Shown here: piece by piece, positions 52,757 through 61,514 of the stretch
Position numbering within the stretch: position 1 is the first letter of the stretch
Layout: the number at the start of each line of letters is the position of its first letter
Origin: Paenarthrobacter sp. JL.01a
GTDB taxonomy: Bacteria > Actinomycetota > Actinomycetes > Actinomycetales > Micrococcaceae
Assembly: GCF_025452095.1 (NCBI RefSeq)
Contig: NZ_CP104877.1
Span: forward strand, 1,736,001-1,800,000
Length of the DNA stretch: 64,000 bases
Direction of reading: 5' to 3'
The notes under the pieces: model-generated
Told to the model about the DNA's origin: nothing
Databases searched by the model: none
What the model saw: only the letters and a program-made list of their open reading frames with translations
Made by a program: the position numbers and the translations under genes

Positions 52757-52786
52757 GGTCAGCCACGGCGAACTGGACGTCGGACC

Positions 52787-53299
52787 TCAGATGCGGGCGC
52801 CGTCGTCGTCCTCATTCTTTTCCTGCGGAAGCCTCATGATGAGGAAGACCACCGACGCCACAAAGGCGGCAACGATTCCCAGGATGGCTGCCAGCGGCGC
52901 CGACCGCCAGAACATTGCGGTGAAGAGCAAAGCGACGGGACCACCCACAGCGCCAACCCACGCCAACATCGTCAGGGGTTCGGTGCCGGCCAGGCTCGGG
53001 GGCTCCTCGGGGACAAACGGTTCTTCGTCGTCGTCCACCTCGAAGTCACGCGGGCCCAGCGCGCGGCCCTGTTCTTCGACGGCGGAATCAGGTGAGGGCG
53101 CGGGAGCAGGCGTCGAGAGGCCCAGGGGGTCGAAATCGCTGAAGCTCTTCCCGGCCCCTGCCTTTGGCTGGCCGCTCTCCGGTTCCGGCTTGTCGGGAGT
53201 GGATTGCGTCGCTTCCAGTCGGGCTACCAGATCCTGCCAGACGGCGTCGTCGTCCTTGTTGGCACTCTGGTCAGCTGAGTTGGGATCAGGCCTGTTCAT
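52787..53299 (-). CDS. Small membrane protein with acidic N-terminal domain
   Basis: A 170-residue protein. Residues 1-105 are hydrophilic, acidic and Pro-rich, hence probably disordered. Two membrane helices follow (near 110-130 and 135-158), and the end is acidic. I do not recognise the family; similar proteins are common in Arthrobacter-like genomes. ATG 53299 is chosen for its AAGGA site. It overlaps the end of the hydrolase gene upstream by 14 bases, so it is likely cotranscribed. Confidence 0.7.
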   Translation of the reverse strand: MNRPDPNSADQSANKDDDAVWQDLVARLEATQSTPDKPEPESGQPKAGAGKSFSDFDPLGLSTPAPAPSPDSAVEEQGRALGPRDFEVDDDEEPFVPEEPPSLAGTEPLTMLAWVGAVGGPVALLFTAMFWRSAPLAAILGIVAAFVASVVFLIMRLPQEKNEDDDGARI

Positions 53300-54089
53300 G
53301 GGCTGCATCCTTATCGGGGGAGGGCCCGTGTCCGGCCAAAGCCGCTACGGTCTGATGGATGAAATCGACGGTACCGGTGAAGATTTCCGGTGCGTCATTG
53401 TCCAGGGTGGCTACGTGGTGGCTGTTGTGGAGGTAGCTGACTTCCACCGGGGCCTGCACGCGGGAGCGCAGGAATTCCAGGCTGGCGTTTGAGATGACGT
53501 TGTCCACGGTCGACTTGTAGACGCGCACGGGAGCAGTGATGCGCGGCAGGATCGCGGCGGTGTTTTTGTACATCTTCTTGAGCTGGTGGGCCGCCGCGAC
53601 TGGCGTCCGTGCGTAGGCGCCTTCGTCCTGGTCCGGTTTGAGGATGTCGTTGGCAATGGCCGGAGTAGTCTTCACCACGTACTTGAGCGCAGCAACAATG
53701 ACGGCGCGCGGATCATCCAAAACAAGCCCGGGATTGACCACAACCGTTCCGGCAACGGGCCGGGTGGCCGCTATCCGCAACGCCAGCGTGCCGCCCATCG
53801 ACAGCCCTGCGGCGAAGACGTAATCGCATTCGGCAGCGAGTTCGAGATAGGCGTCATCGACCGCGCGGTGCCATTCCTGCCACGACCGCTTGGCCATGTC
53901 CTGCCAGGTAGTTCCGTGTCCGGGCAGCAACGGAAGCCTGACGGCGTAACCGGCAGCGGCCAGGTGCTCAGCCCAAGGCCTCACGCTGTGGGGGCTTCCG
54001 GTGAATCCATGCGACATGACCACACCAACGCGAGGGCCTGTTCCGCTCCAGTTGCTAAGGAACGGTGAGAAATCCGGGAGCATTTTCAT
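53286..54089 (-). CDS. Alpha/beta hydrolase, carboxylesterase/lipase type (copy 1)
   Basis: A 267-residue soluble hydrolase with the oxyanion strand MSHGFTGSPHSVRPWAEHL, the nucleophile elbow GLSMGG (Ser near 96) and a C-terminal His in HNSHHVATLDND. The pattern fits Est30-like monoacylglycerol lipases/carboxylesterases. It overlaps the similar copy 2 by four bases, so they are a tandem pair. The neighbouring PlsC suggests a lipid role. Confidence 0.85.
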   Translation of the reverse strand: MKMLPDFSPFLSNWSGTGPRVGVVMSHGFTGSPHSVRPWAEHLAAAGYAVRLPLLPGHGTTWQDMAKRSWQEWHRAVDDAYLELAAECDYVFAAGLSMGGTLALRIAATRPVAGTVVVNPGLVLDDPRAVIVAALKYVVKTTPAIANDILKPDQDEGAYARTPVAAAHQLKKMYKNTAAILPRITAPVRVYKSTVDNVISNASLEFLRSRVQAPVEVSYLHNSHHVATLDNDAPEIFTGTVDFIHQTVAALAGHGPSPDKDAAHEQA

Positions 54090-54880
54090 GATGACTCCGA
54101 GGCTACTCTGTGATGGGCATGTTGGCGGAAAAACGTCTCGGATTCTTCGAAAATTGTGGGTGCATCGACATCCAGGGTGGCCACGTGCCCGCTGTGCGGA
54201 AGGGTGACCACTTTCAGGCGCGTGGCGTCTATGTGCTTGCGGATGGTATCCACCGATGAGGGAGGAATGACGCCATCGACCGTGGACTTGAAGACCAGGG
54301 TCGGTGCCTTTACGTGGGGCAGTCCCCGGGTGGCGGAACGGAACAGCTTCTTGAGCTCATGTACGGCCTTGAGGGGTGTCTTCGAGTAGTCACCGTCTTC
54401 GGTCAGCACCGGCGCTGCATCGTCTTCCACGATGGGTTCGGTGGTCCGCATGATGTACTTCAGAGCACCGACGTACTTCACGCGCCGGTCGTAGAAGCTC
54501 AGGCCAGGATTGACCAACACCACACCAGGAACGTCGTGTATGGACGCCAGCCGGAGGACAACGGCCCCACCCATCGAGAGTCCGGCAACGAAGCAGGTCT
54601 CCGTCGTGGCCGCCAGCTCCAGATAGCTTCCTTCGAACGCCTCATACCAGTCCTGCCACCGCGTGGTGGCCAGATCCTGCCAGCTGGTGCCATGGCCCGG
54701 AAGGAGGGGGACCGTCACGGCAAAGCCTTGCGACGCCAGGTACTCAGCCCAGGGAAGCATGCTCAAAGGGCTGCCCGTGAAGCCGTGGCAGATCGCTACG
54801 CCCGTTGAGGCGTTCGGGCCGTGTCCGGCGTAGTGGAAAGCGGTCGCTGCTGGTGGGTTGCGTTCCGTCATGCGTTCCAT
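54086..54880 (-). CDS. Alpha/beta hydrolase, carboxylesterase/lipase type (copy 2)
   Basis: A paralogue of the next gene, with CHGFTGSPLSMLPWAEYLASQG, PLLPGHGTSWQDLATTRWQDWYEA, GLSMGGAVVLRLAS and HSGHVATLDVDAP. The two share most conserved blocks, so tandem duplication is likely. ATG 54880 or ATG 54871 could be the start; a longer frame to 54961 would run into the divergent plsC promoter. Confidence 0.83.
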   Translation of the reverse strand: MERMTERNPPAATAFHYAGHGPNASTGVAICHGFTGSPLSMLPWAEYLASQGFAVTVPLLPGHGTSWQDLATTRWQDWYEAFEGSYLELAATTETCFVAGLSMGGAVVLRLASIHDVPGVVLVNPGLSFYDRRVKYVGALKYIMRTTEPIVEDDAAPVLTEDGDYSKTPLKAVHELKKLFRSATRGLPHVKAPTLVFKSTVDGVIPPSSVDTIRKHIDATRLKVVTLPHSGHVATLDVDAPTIFEESETFFRQHAHHRVASESS

Positions 54881-54980
54881 CGTGTCACTGTTCCGGATAT
54901 TTCTCACTGGAGTAGGGTTGCAGTTGAGTGCCGGCCGGGTTGCCGGAAGCATGCCAGCCAACGGCCGTGAGAGGACAAGC

Positions 54981-55754
54981 GTGTTCTATTGGGTCATGAA
55001 GAGGATCTTTCTGGGTCCAATCCTCAAGCTCCTGTTCCGTCCCTGGGTCAAAGGCCTGGACAATGTTCCCCAGAACGGGGCAGCAATCCTGGCCTCGAAC
55101 CATCTGTCCTTTTCGGACTCCATCTTCCTTCCCCTGATGGTCCGTCGCCCCGTGATCTTTCTCGCCAAGTCGGAGTACTTCACCGGCAAGGGGCTTAAGG
55201 GCCGGCTCACTGCGATGTTCTTCAGACTGAGCAACCAGCTCCCCATGGACCGTTCCGGAGGGGCGGCCTCGGAAATGTCGTTGCAGGCGGGCAGGGATGT
55301 GCTCACCTCCGGTGGTCTCCTTGGCATCTACCCCGAGGGCACCCGAAGCCCGGACGCAAAGCTCTACCGGGGCAAGGTGGGGGTTGCAAGGCTGGCCCTG
55401 CAGACACGCGTCCCGGTGGTCCCGGTCGCCATGATCGGAACCGAAAAAGTCCAACCCATCGGCAAGAGACTCCCTAACATCCGCCGGATCGGCATCATCT
55501 TCGGACAACCGCTCGACTTCAGCCGATACTACGGAATGGAAGAGGACCGCGCCGTGCAGAGGGCGGTCACAGACGAAATCATGTATGAACTGATGCGTCT
55601 CTCCGGGCAGGAATACGTGGACGAATATGCTGCCGTGGTCAAAGCCAGGTTGGCCGGCAAGGGCCCGGAGCCCCTCCACAAGCTCGAGGGTAAGGAAGAT
55701 ACTGCGAACGACATCGCAGAGGACAGGGACGAACCCCGCGCCGAAGGCCAGTGA
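54981..55754 (+). CDS. plsC: 1-acyl-sn-glycerol-3-phosphate acyltransferase family protein (second copy)
   Basis: A 257-residue acyltransferase with NHLSFSDSIFLP (HX4D near residue 43), the PMDRSGG acceptor block and PEGTRSPDAKLYRGK. It begins with VFYWVMKRIFLGPILKLLFRPW, a hydrophobic membrane-associating helix. GTG 54981 is chosen for its GAGAGGAC site. It is divergent from the two hydrolases and 83 bases upstream of the DAHP synthase gene. An acidic tail follows residue 235. Confidence 0.88.
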   Translation: MFYWVMKRIFLGPILKLLFRPWVKGLDNVPQNGAAILASNHLSFSDSIFLPLMVRRPVIFLAKSEYFTGKGLKGRLTAMFFRLSNQLPMDRSGGAASEMSLQAGRDVLTSGGLLGIYPEGTRSPDAKLYRGKVGVARLALQTRVPVVPVAMIGTEKVQPIGKRLPNIRRIGIIFGQPLDFSRYYGMEEDRAVQRAVTDEIMYELMRLSGQEYVDEYAAVVKARLAGKGPEPLHKLEGKEDTANDIAEDRDEPRAEGQ

Positions 55755-55837
55755 GCACACGGAGACTGTGACGCAAACGGCAGCATCAGTTACGCCTCCA
55801 GTGCCTCAACCCTGCCCCGGGCCACTACTCTTGAAGG

Positions 55838-57241
55838 GTGACTGAGCTTACCGCAAACACCGCACTCCCCACCGCAGATCCACTCGCCAGCACCGCACAG
55901 AGCGGAGCGGCGAACTATCCCGGGCTCGACGCATGGCGCGACCTGCCGATCTCCCAGCAGCCAACGTGGTCCGATGCCGAGGTATTCAAGGCCTCGGTCA
56001 AGGAACTTTCGGTCGTTCCGCCGCTGGTTTTTGCCGGAGAAGTGGATGTCCTCAGGGAGCGTCTGGCGGCTGCGGCCCAAGGCAAAGCGTTCCTGCTCCA
56101 GGGTGGTGACTGCGCGGAAACGTTCGAGGCTGCCACGGCGGACAAGATCAGCGCCCGCGTAAAGACCATCCTGCAGATGGCAGTGGTCCTCACGTACGGT
56201 GCAGCAATGCCCGTGATCAAGATGGGCCGCATGGCCGGACAGTTCGCCAAGCCGCGTTCGTCCAATGATGAGACCCGAGATGGCGTCACGTTGCCGGCCT
56301 ACCGTGGCGACATCGTCAACGGATACGACTTCACCCCTGAATCCCGCGCCCACGATGCCGGCCGGATGCTGCAGGCGTACCACACCTCTGCCTCCACGTT
56401 GAACCTGATCCGCGCTTTCACCCAGGGTGGCTTCGCCGACCTCCGCCTGGTCCACCAGTGGAACAAAGGCTTCACGGAGAACCCGGCCCACGCTCGTTAC
56501 GAGTCCTTGGCCCGTGACATCGACCGTGCCATCAAGTTCATGGACTCATGTGGCGCCGATTTTGAGGCTCTCAAGCGCGTCGAGTTCTTTGCCAGCCACG
56601 AAGCGCTGCTGCTGGATTACGAGCGTGCCCTGACCCGCATCGACTCCCGCACCGGCCTGCCGTACGACACCTCGGCCCACTTCCTGTGGATCGGCGAGCG
56701 GACCCGGGAGCTCGACCACGCCCACGTCGACTTCCTCTCCCGTGTGCGCAACCCCATCGGCGTTAAGCTGGGCCCGACTACCAGCGGCGACGACGCCTTG
56801 CGCCTGATCGACAAGCTGGACCCGAACCGCGAACCCGGCCGCCTGACCTTCATTACCCGTATGGGCGCGAAGAACATCCGCGAGAAGCTGCCCGCCGTCG
56901 TCGAGCGCGTCACGGCCTCCGGCGCCCAAGTCCTGTGGGTGACGGACCCCATGCACGGGAACACGGTGACCTCGCCGAACGGCTACAAGACCCGCAACTT
57001 CGATGACGTCATTGATGAAGTCCGTGGCTTCTTTGAAGTGCACCACTCCCTGGGTACTGTCCCCGGTGGCCTGCACGTGGAGATGACCGGCGACGACGTC
57101 GCCGAATGCCTGGGTGGTGCGGACCCGATCGACCAGGACGCCTTCCTGGACCGCTACGAGTCCGTGTGCGATCCGCGCCTGAACCACATGCAGTCGCTGG
57201 AGATGGCCTTCCTCGTGGCCGGAGCCCTTTCGAAGCGGTAG
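55838..57241 (+). CDS. aroG: Class II 3-deoxy-D-arabino-heptulosonate 7-phosphate synthase
   Basis: The first enzyme of aromatic amino-acid synthesis, 467 residues. Class II blocks are clear: FLLQGGDCAETF near residue 88, PVIKMGRMAGQFAKPRS near 125, LPAYRGDIVNGYDF, FLWIGERTRELDHAHVDFLSRVRNPIGVKLGP and WVTDPMHGNTV. GTG 55838 is the likely start. In mycobacteria the same gene is near pknL, as here, and the enzyme is allosterically regulated by aromatic amino acids. Confidence 0.95.
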   Translation: MTELTANTALPTADPLASTAQSGAANYPGLDAWRDLPISQQPTWSDAEVFKASVKELSVVPPLVFAGEVDVLRERLAAAAQGKAFLLQGGDCAETFEAATADKISARVKTILQMAVVLTYGAAMPVIKMGRMAGQFAKPRSSNDETRDGVTLPAYRGDIVNGYDFTPESRAHDAGRMLQAYHTSASTLNLIRAFTQGGFADLRLVHQWNKGFTENPAHARYESLARDIDRAIKFMDSCGADFEALKRVEFFASHEALLLDYERALTRIDSRTGLPYDTSAHFLWIGERTRELDHAHVDFLSRVRNPIGVKLGPTTSGDDALRLIDKLDPNREPGRLTFITRMGAKNIREKLPAVVERVTASGAQVLWVTDPMHGNTVTSPNGYKTRNFDDVIDEVRGFFEVHHSLGTVPGGLHVEMTGDDVAECLGGADPIDQDAFLDRYESVCDPRLNHMQSLEMAFLVAGALSKR

Positions 57242-57262
57242 GCGGTCCTCCCAACACACAAC

Positions 57263-57302
57263 ACAAAGGCGCGGCCCGGGTTTCCCCGGGCCGCGCCTTT
57301 GT
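57263..57302. terminator. Terminator between aroG and the kinase gene
   Basis: CAAAGGCGCGGCCCGGG pairs with CCCGGGCCGCGCCTTTG around TTTC, followed by TTTG. It is shared by convergent genes. Confidence 0.9.
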
Positions 57303-57324
57303 TTGTGGCGTACTTGATGGACGG

Positions 57325-59367
57325 TCAGACCACGGTGAGCGTCACCACGGAGTCTTCCGGAACCTCGACATTGACCGGGCTCTGGTCCCGGACTGTTCCG
57401 AAGAATCCGCCCAGGATCTTGTTGGTCTCCACCTTGAAGCCCAGCTTCTTGAGTTCCTTCTCTGCTTCAGCAGCCTGTTTGCCGATGAAGCTTGGAACCT
57501 TGACCATCTTTGGCCCCTTCGAGACCGTCAACGTCACAGTCTCGCCCTTGATGAGCGTGCCGTTGGCGGGGACCTGTGCGACAACCGATCCCTTGGGGAC
57601 GCTCTTGTCATTGACAGTCTCCGGAGCGATGACCGCCTTCAGCCCGGCATCCTGGATGGCCTTGACGGCTGCGTCCTGTGCGAGGCCCCGCACATCGGGC
57701 ACCGGTATGGGCTGGGGACCCTTGGAAACCACCAGGGCAACGGGTGTGCCGTGGCGGACTTCCTTGCCTTTGGCAGGGTCCTGGGCGATGACGACGCCTG
57801 CAGGCACCTTCTCATCGAATGCCTGGGTGACATTGCCCAGCGCCATTTGGGCTCCATTCAGGGCCGTCTTGGCTTGATCGAGGGTGCCTCCGGTGAGGTC
57901 CGGGAGGGGGAACAGCTGGGCTCCCTTGGAGACAAAAAGCGTGATGGGCTGGAACTTCCGTACTTCTGCGCCTGATTCCGGTTTGGTGCCCACTGCGAGA
58001 CCGGCCAGAATGTCGTCGTCGAAAACGTCCTGGGGCTCGGACTGGAAACCGGCGGTGCGGAGCAGCTGCTGCGCTTCGGCGACCGTCTTGTTCTTGACGT
58101 CAGGGACGGTTCCCGGCGCTCCTGGACCCATGCCGAAGAACCAGCCCGCGCTTGCCGCCAGCAACGCCAGGATAACGATCACCACCGTCCAGATCAGTCC
58201 ACGACGGCGGGGGTTGCCTTCCCTGAGTGGCCGCACGGGAGTTGCCGCCGCCCGGGCCCGGTCCTTGGCCTGCTGCCGTTCGAGCCGCTTCAGGTCCCTT
58301 TTGCCGGGTGAACGCGTGTCCGCACCTGCCGGCGCCGGGAAGGACGGCCTGCCGGCAGCCATGATGGTGGTCGGATTGCGCTGGTGGGAAATGAACTCCG
58401 TCGGTGAAGCGGTGGTGCTGATTGCCTCGGTGGCATTACTGTCCGGACCCGACGAAACGACGGCTGCCGCGGGTGCCTGGGAGAAGTTCGTGGTGGCTGG
58501 CTGTTGCCGGTGGTCAAGTTGCTCGTCGGTGAGCGTTGTGCGGATGTGGCGCAGTTCCGTCAGCAAGGCTGAGCCATCAACTGGCCGCTTTTCGGCGTCG
58601 ACGGCGGTACACCACTGCACGAGTTCGTCCAGGTCTTCGGCAAGGCCCGGGACGGCTTCCGAGGGGCGGCCAACGGCTGAATTCACATGCTGGTAAGCCA
58701 CCTGGATGGGGGACTCGCCACCGTACGGTTGCTTGCCTGTCAGCATTTCGTAGAGCATGATTCCGGCCGAATAGATGTCGCTGCGGGCATCGGCCGGCTG
58801 TCCCAGGACGAGTTCGGGAGCAAGGTAGGCCACAGTGCCTATCAGCGCGCCGGTGCTGGTGTTAGCCGAGATTGCCCTTGCCAAGCCGAAGTCGCCTACC
58901 TTGATCCGGCCATCGTCGGCGATAAGGACGTTTTCAGGTTTGATGTCGCGGTGAATCAAGCCTGACGCGTGGGCTGCGGCGAGGCCTTCGATCACCGGGT
59001 CAATCAAGGCCAGAGCAAGGCGTGGCGGAAGCGCTCCTTGCTCGGTCAGAACATCCCGGAGGGTGTGTCCTTTTACGTACTCCATGACGAGGTAGGCGAT
59101 GTGGCCGTCCTCGCCCTGGTCGAGGACGCCCACAATGTGGGGGTGGGAGAGGCTCGCTGCGGCTTTTGCTTCGCGTCTGAGCCGTTCCAGGAACGTTTGG
59201 TCGTTTGCCAAATGCGGGTGCAGGACCTTGAGGGCCACATCGCGTTCCAGACGCCTGTCCGTGGCCAGATACACGGTGGACATCCCGCCTTTTGCCAAAC
59301 GGGAGCGGACCACGTAGCGCCTGTCCACGGTGGTCCCGATGAGGTGGTCCTGCGTTGGTTCTTGCAC
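57325..59367 (-). CDS. pknL: Ser/Thr protein kinase with PASTA repeats (PknL-like)
   Basis: A 680-residue transmembrane kinase. The kinase domain, about 13-275, has GGMSTVYLATD, ALKVLH, the catalytic HRDIKPEN near 140, GDFGLAR and the activation loop STGALIGTVAYLAPE. A basic juxtamembrane region leads to one membrane helix near 395-415 (LIWTVVIVILALLAASAGWFF). Four extracellular PASTA units follow, which should sense peptidoglycan fragments. The Rv2175c-like gene nearby encodes a known kind of PknL substrate. PknB is the other name to consider, but the context favours PknL. Confidence 0.92.
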   Translation of the reverse strand: MQEPTQDHLIGTTVDRRYVVRSRLAKGGMSTVYLATDRRLERDVALKVLHPHLANDQTFLERLRREAKAAASLSHPHIVGVLDQGEDGHIAYLVMEYVKGHTLRDVLTEQGALPPRLALALIDPVIEGLAAAHASGLIHRDIKPENVLIADDGRIKVGDFGLARAISANTSTGALIGTVAYLAPELVLGQPADARSDIYSAGIMLYEMLTGKQPYGGESPIQVAYQHVNSAVGRPSEAVPGLAEDLDELVQWCTAVDAEKRPVDGSALLTELRHIRTTLTDEQLDHRQQPATTNFSQAPAAAVVSSGPDSNATEAISTTASPTEFISHQRNPTTIMAAGRPSFPAPAGADTRSPGKRDLKRLERQQAKDRARAAATPVRPLREGNPRRRGLIWTVVIVILALLAASAGWFFGMGPGAPGTVPDVKNKTVAEAQQLLRTAGFQSEPQDVFDDDILAGLAVGTKPESGAEVRKFQPITLFVSKGAQLFPLPDLTGGTLDQAKTALNGAQMALGNVTQAFDEKVPAGVVIAQDPAKGKEVRHGTPVALVVSKGPQPIPVPDVRGLAQDAAVKAIQDAGLKAVIAPETVNDKSVPKGSVVAQVPANGTLIKGETVTLTVSKGPKMVKVPSFIGKQAAEAEKELKKLGFKVETNKILGGFFGTVRDQSPVNVEVPEDSVVTLTVV

Positions 59368-59443
59368 CCTACGATCCTAATCGAGACAAGGAAAGGGCCC
59401 GAATCCCCACGGGATGCGGGCCCTTCCGAAGTACAGGGTTGAC

Positions 59444-60781
59444 TTAGCCGAACGTGCGCTGACGTGCCTTGATGGACTCAACGTAGCGCTTGGTGTCCTC
59501 GTACATTCCGTACTTGCTCACCGAGTACTGGCCTTGGTAGTAACCGGCAATGGCGGTATCCAGATCCTTGCTGGTGGCTACCAGTGCGCGAATGATCGCG
59601 ACGCCTGCGGTGGCGTTGTCATAAGGATCCAGGAGGTTCAGCTTGCGCCCGACCAAATCGGAGGCCCACTGGCCCGATGACGGAATGACCTGCATGGTGC
59701 CAATTGCATTGGCAGGGGAAACGGCCCGCTGGTCGAATCCGGATTCCTGTTCGGCGAAGGCCAGTGCCAGGGAGGGACTGACTCCCATCCGTCGGGCCGT
59801 ATCTGCCACGATGCCCTTCATTTCGGCGCGGCTCGGTACGGGGGACGCGTTGAGGAGAGCCTTGTTTTCGTTTGCCGAGCTGACAACGGCCGGAGGATAG
59901 GTGAAGCCAAGGAAGGTGCTGGGGACCAGGGGCGTTGTGTCGCCTGCTGGCTGCAGGCTGTTACCCGGGATGCTCAGTTTCTGGCCCGGGTAGATTACCG
60001 TGCTTGCGGTCACGCTGTTGGCCGACATGAGCGCGGACAGGGAAACGCCCAACCGCGCGGCGATGGAACTGAGGGTGTCGCCGGCCTTGATGGTGTAGGA
60101 GCCCGTGCTTGCCAGGGGAGCAGGTGCCGGTGCCGGCGCCGGGGCAGGAGCTGCGGGTGCTGACGGTGCGGATCCGCCGCTGACCTTGATCTTTTGGCCC
60201 GGGTAGATGATGGAGCTTCCGTTGAGGTTGTTCCAGCTGAAAATGCTCGACAAGGGAACCCCGTGCTTGGCTGCAATGCCGCCGAGGGTATCGCCGGAGA
60301 CCACTGTGTACACGGTGGCGGTGCTGGTGGTGCCGGATGCAGCCGGGGCAGTGGGTGCAGGAGCCGCCGGCGCCGTACCGCTGAGCTTGATGCTTTGCCC
60401 GGGGTAGATGAGCGTCGTGGGAGTCAGGTTGTTCAGACGGAGTACGGCGGACGTATCCAGGTTGAACCGCCGGGCGATCGCACTGATGGTGTCGCCGCGG
60501 ACCACCGTGTAGCTGTCCGGTACCGCGGGCGCCATGGGACGCAGCGCCGCCGGAAGGGTTGCGGGAACCGCCTGCGCCGGGATGACCGTCCCCGTCGTGG
60601 CAGCATGGGCCTTCATGGCAGCAACCAATGTTGCCGGAAGTTTGCGGGGTTGGGCTGCGGGTGCTGCGACGGACGGCTGGGCAAGCGCGAGCGACGACAA
60701 AACCACGGCGGGAAGCGCAGCCGTGGTTGCCGCGATAACGGGCATGCTCATGGTTCGTTTCGGCGAGCGGGGCGTCGTCAT
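59444..60781 (-). CDS. Secreted LysM-SLT cell-wall hydrolase
   Basis: A 445-residue exported protein. The signal peptide covers about residues 1-40, ending VAAPAAQ. Three LysM domains follow (near 90-133, 157-200 and 230-273; each YTVVxGDT...IYPGQ), linked by Pro/Ala-rich spacers. The C-terminal lytic transglycosylase-like domain has the catalytic Glu in AFAEQESGFDQRAVS near 346, then GTMQVIPSSG and YYQGQYSVSKYG. It would bind and cut peptidoglycan. A 257-base upstream region holds an unusual repeat. Confidence 0.9.
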   Translation of the reverse strand: MTTPRSPKRTMSMPVIAATTAALPAVVLSSLALAQPSVAAPAAQPRKLPATLVAAMKAHAATTGTVIPAQAVPATLPAALRPMAPAVPDSYTVVRGDTISAIARRFNLDTSAVLRLNNLTPTTLIYPGQSIKLSGTAPAAPAPTAPAASGTTSTATVYTVVSGDTLGGIAAKHGVPLSSIFSWNNLNGSSIIYPGQKIKVSGGSAPSAPAAPAPAPAPAPAPLASTGSYTIKAGDTLSSIAARLGVSLSALMSANSVTASTVIYPGQKLSIPGNSLQPAGDTTPLVPSTFLGFTYPPAVVSSANENKALLNASPVPSRAEMKGIVADTARRMGVSPSLALAFAEQESGFDQRAVSPANAIGTMQVIPSSGQWASDLVGRKLNLLDPYDNATAGVAIIRALVATSKDLDTAIAGYYQGQYSVSKYGMYEDTKRYVESIKARQRTFG

Positions 60782-60814
60782 GAAAGAGTCCTCATCTCAA
60801 ACAGCGGGGTTGAT

Positions 60815-60894
60815 TGTTAACGCTGTTGTCAGTGTTGCCAATGTTACTGATGTTATCAATGGTGCAAGTGTGATCAGTGTGAATCTCTCACACT
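60815..60894. repeat. Degenerate 9-base tandem repeat and TGTGA/TCACA symmetry upstream of the LysM gene
   Basis: Eight units of nine bases run from 60815 to 60886. The first five start TGTT (for example TGTTAACGC, TGTTGTCAG and TGTTACTGA), the sixth is TGGTGCAAG, and the last two start TGTGA. The array is followed by, and overlaps, AGTGTGA-ATCTC-TCACACT (60876-60894), a perfect 7-base inverted repeat close to a CRP/GlxR site but with a 5-base centre. The array lies 34-105 bases upstream of the LysM start codon. Confidence 0.6.
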
Positions 60895-61038
60895 TATTGA
60901 CCGGGCACAACAAATCACGTCAAGGAAGATTGCTGAAGGCATTTATTGCTGCCGGAATTGGGGGATCCGGCCGCGTTCGGATCGGGCCTTTGGATGCCCG
61001 GCTAGGCGAGGGCCGGGGCGGCGTGGCAACCTTGATCC

Positions 61039-61392
61039 GTGAGTAATGTAGAAAGCCTTGTTTCCGAGTGGTTGCCGCTTCCGGATGTTGCCGAGCTGCT
61101 GGACGTTTCCATCACCAAAGTCCACGGACTGTTGGATGAGCGTGCGATTGTCGCCATCAGGCAGGGGGAACGGAATATCCGCTCCATCCCCGCCCTGTTT
61201 ATACAAGACGGGCACGTTGTCGACAGTCTTAAGGGCACCATCGCGGTGCTCAGCGACGCCGGCTATAGCGACGAAGAATTGATCATCTGGCTCTTTACTC
61301 CCGATGAATCGCTGCGCGGCCGTCCCATCGACGCCCTGCGTGAGGGACGCAAAACGGAGATCAGGCGCCGCGCCCAGTCTCTGGCCTGGTAA
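61039..61392 (+). CDS. Rv2175c-like DNA-binding protein
   Basis: A 117-residue protein with an N-terminal winged helix (WLPLPDVAELLDVSITKVHGLLDERAIVAIR) and the C-terminal block of the Rv2175c family (LKGTIAVLSDAGYSDEELIIWLFTPDESLRGRPIDALREGRKTEIRRRAQ). In mycobacteria the homologue binds DNA and is phosphorylated by PknL. It starts at GTG 61039. It is divergent from the LysM gene over 257 bases. Confidence 0.88.
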   Translation: MSNVESLVSEWLPLPDVAELLDVSITKVHGLLDERAIVAIRQGERNIRSIPALFIQDGHVVDSLKGTIAVLSDAGYSDEELIIWLFTPDESLRGRPIDALREGRKTEIRRRAQSLAW

Positions 61393-61417
61393 TTGCGTCT
61401 GCACATTTCAGGAAAAA

Positions 61418-61475
61418 CAAGGACATAAAACGACGACGACGGCGGTCCCCAACCGCCGTCGTCGTCATGTCCTTG
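61418..61475. terminator. Large bidirectional terminator between the Rv2175c-like gene and idsA
   Basis: An outer stem CAAGGACAT/ATGTCCTTG encloses an inner stem ACGACGACGGCGGT/ACCGCCGTCGTCGT around CCCCA. It lies between convergent genes. Confidence 0.85.
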
Positions 61476-61514
61476 ACTTATGCCGGGACCGCCCGGCGTA
61501 AGTCGGTTTCCGTA

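Noticed and set aside
60815..60886. DnaA-box cluster or chromosomal origin
   Set aside because: The units are 9 bases long but do not match TTATCCACA, and no dnaA or dnaN gene is near.
60782..61038. c-di-AMP (ydaO) riboswitch before the LysM gene
   Set aside because: Such elements precede many actinobacterial wall-hydrolase genes, but I could not find the conserved core on the minus strand. A covariance search would settle it.
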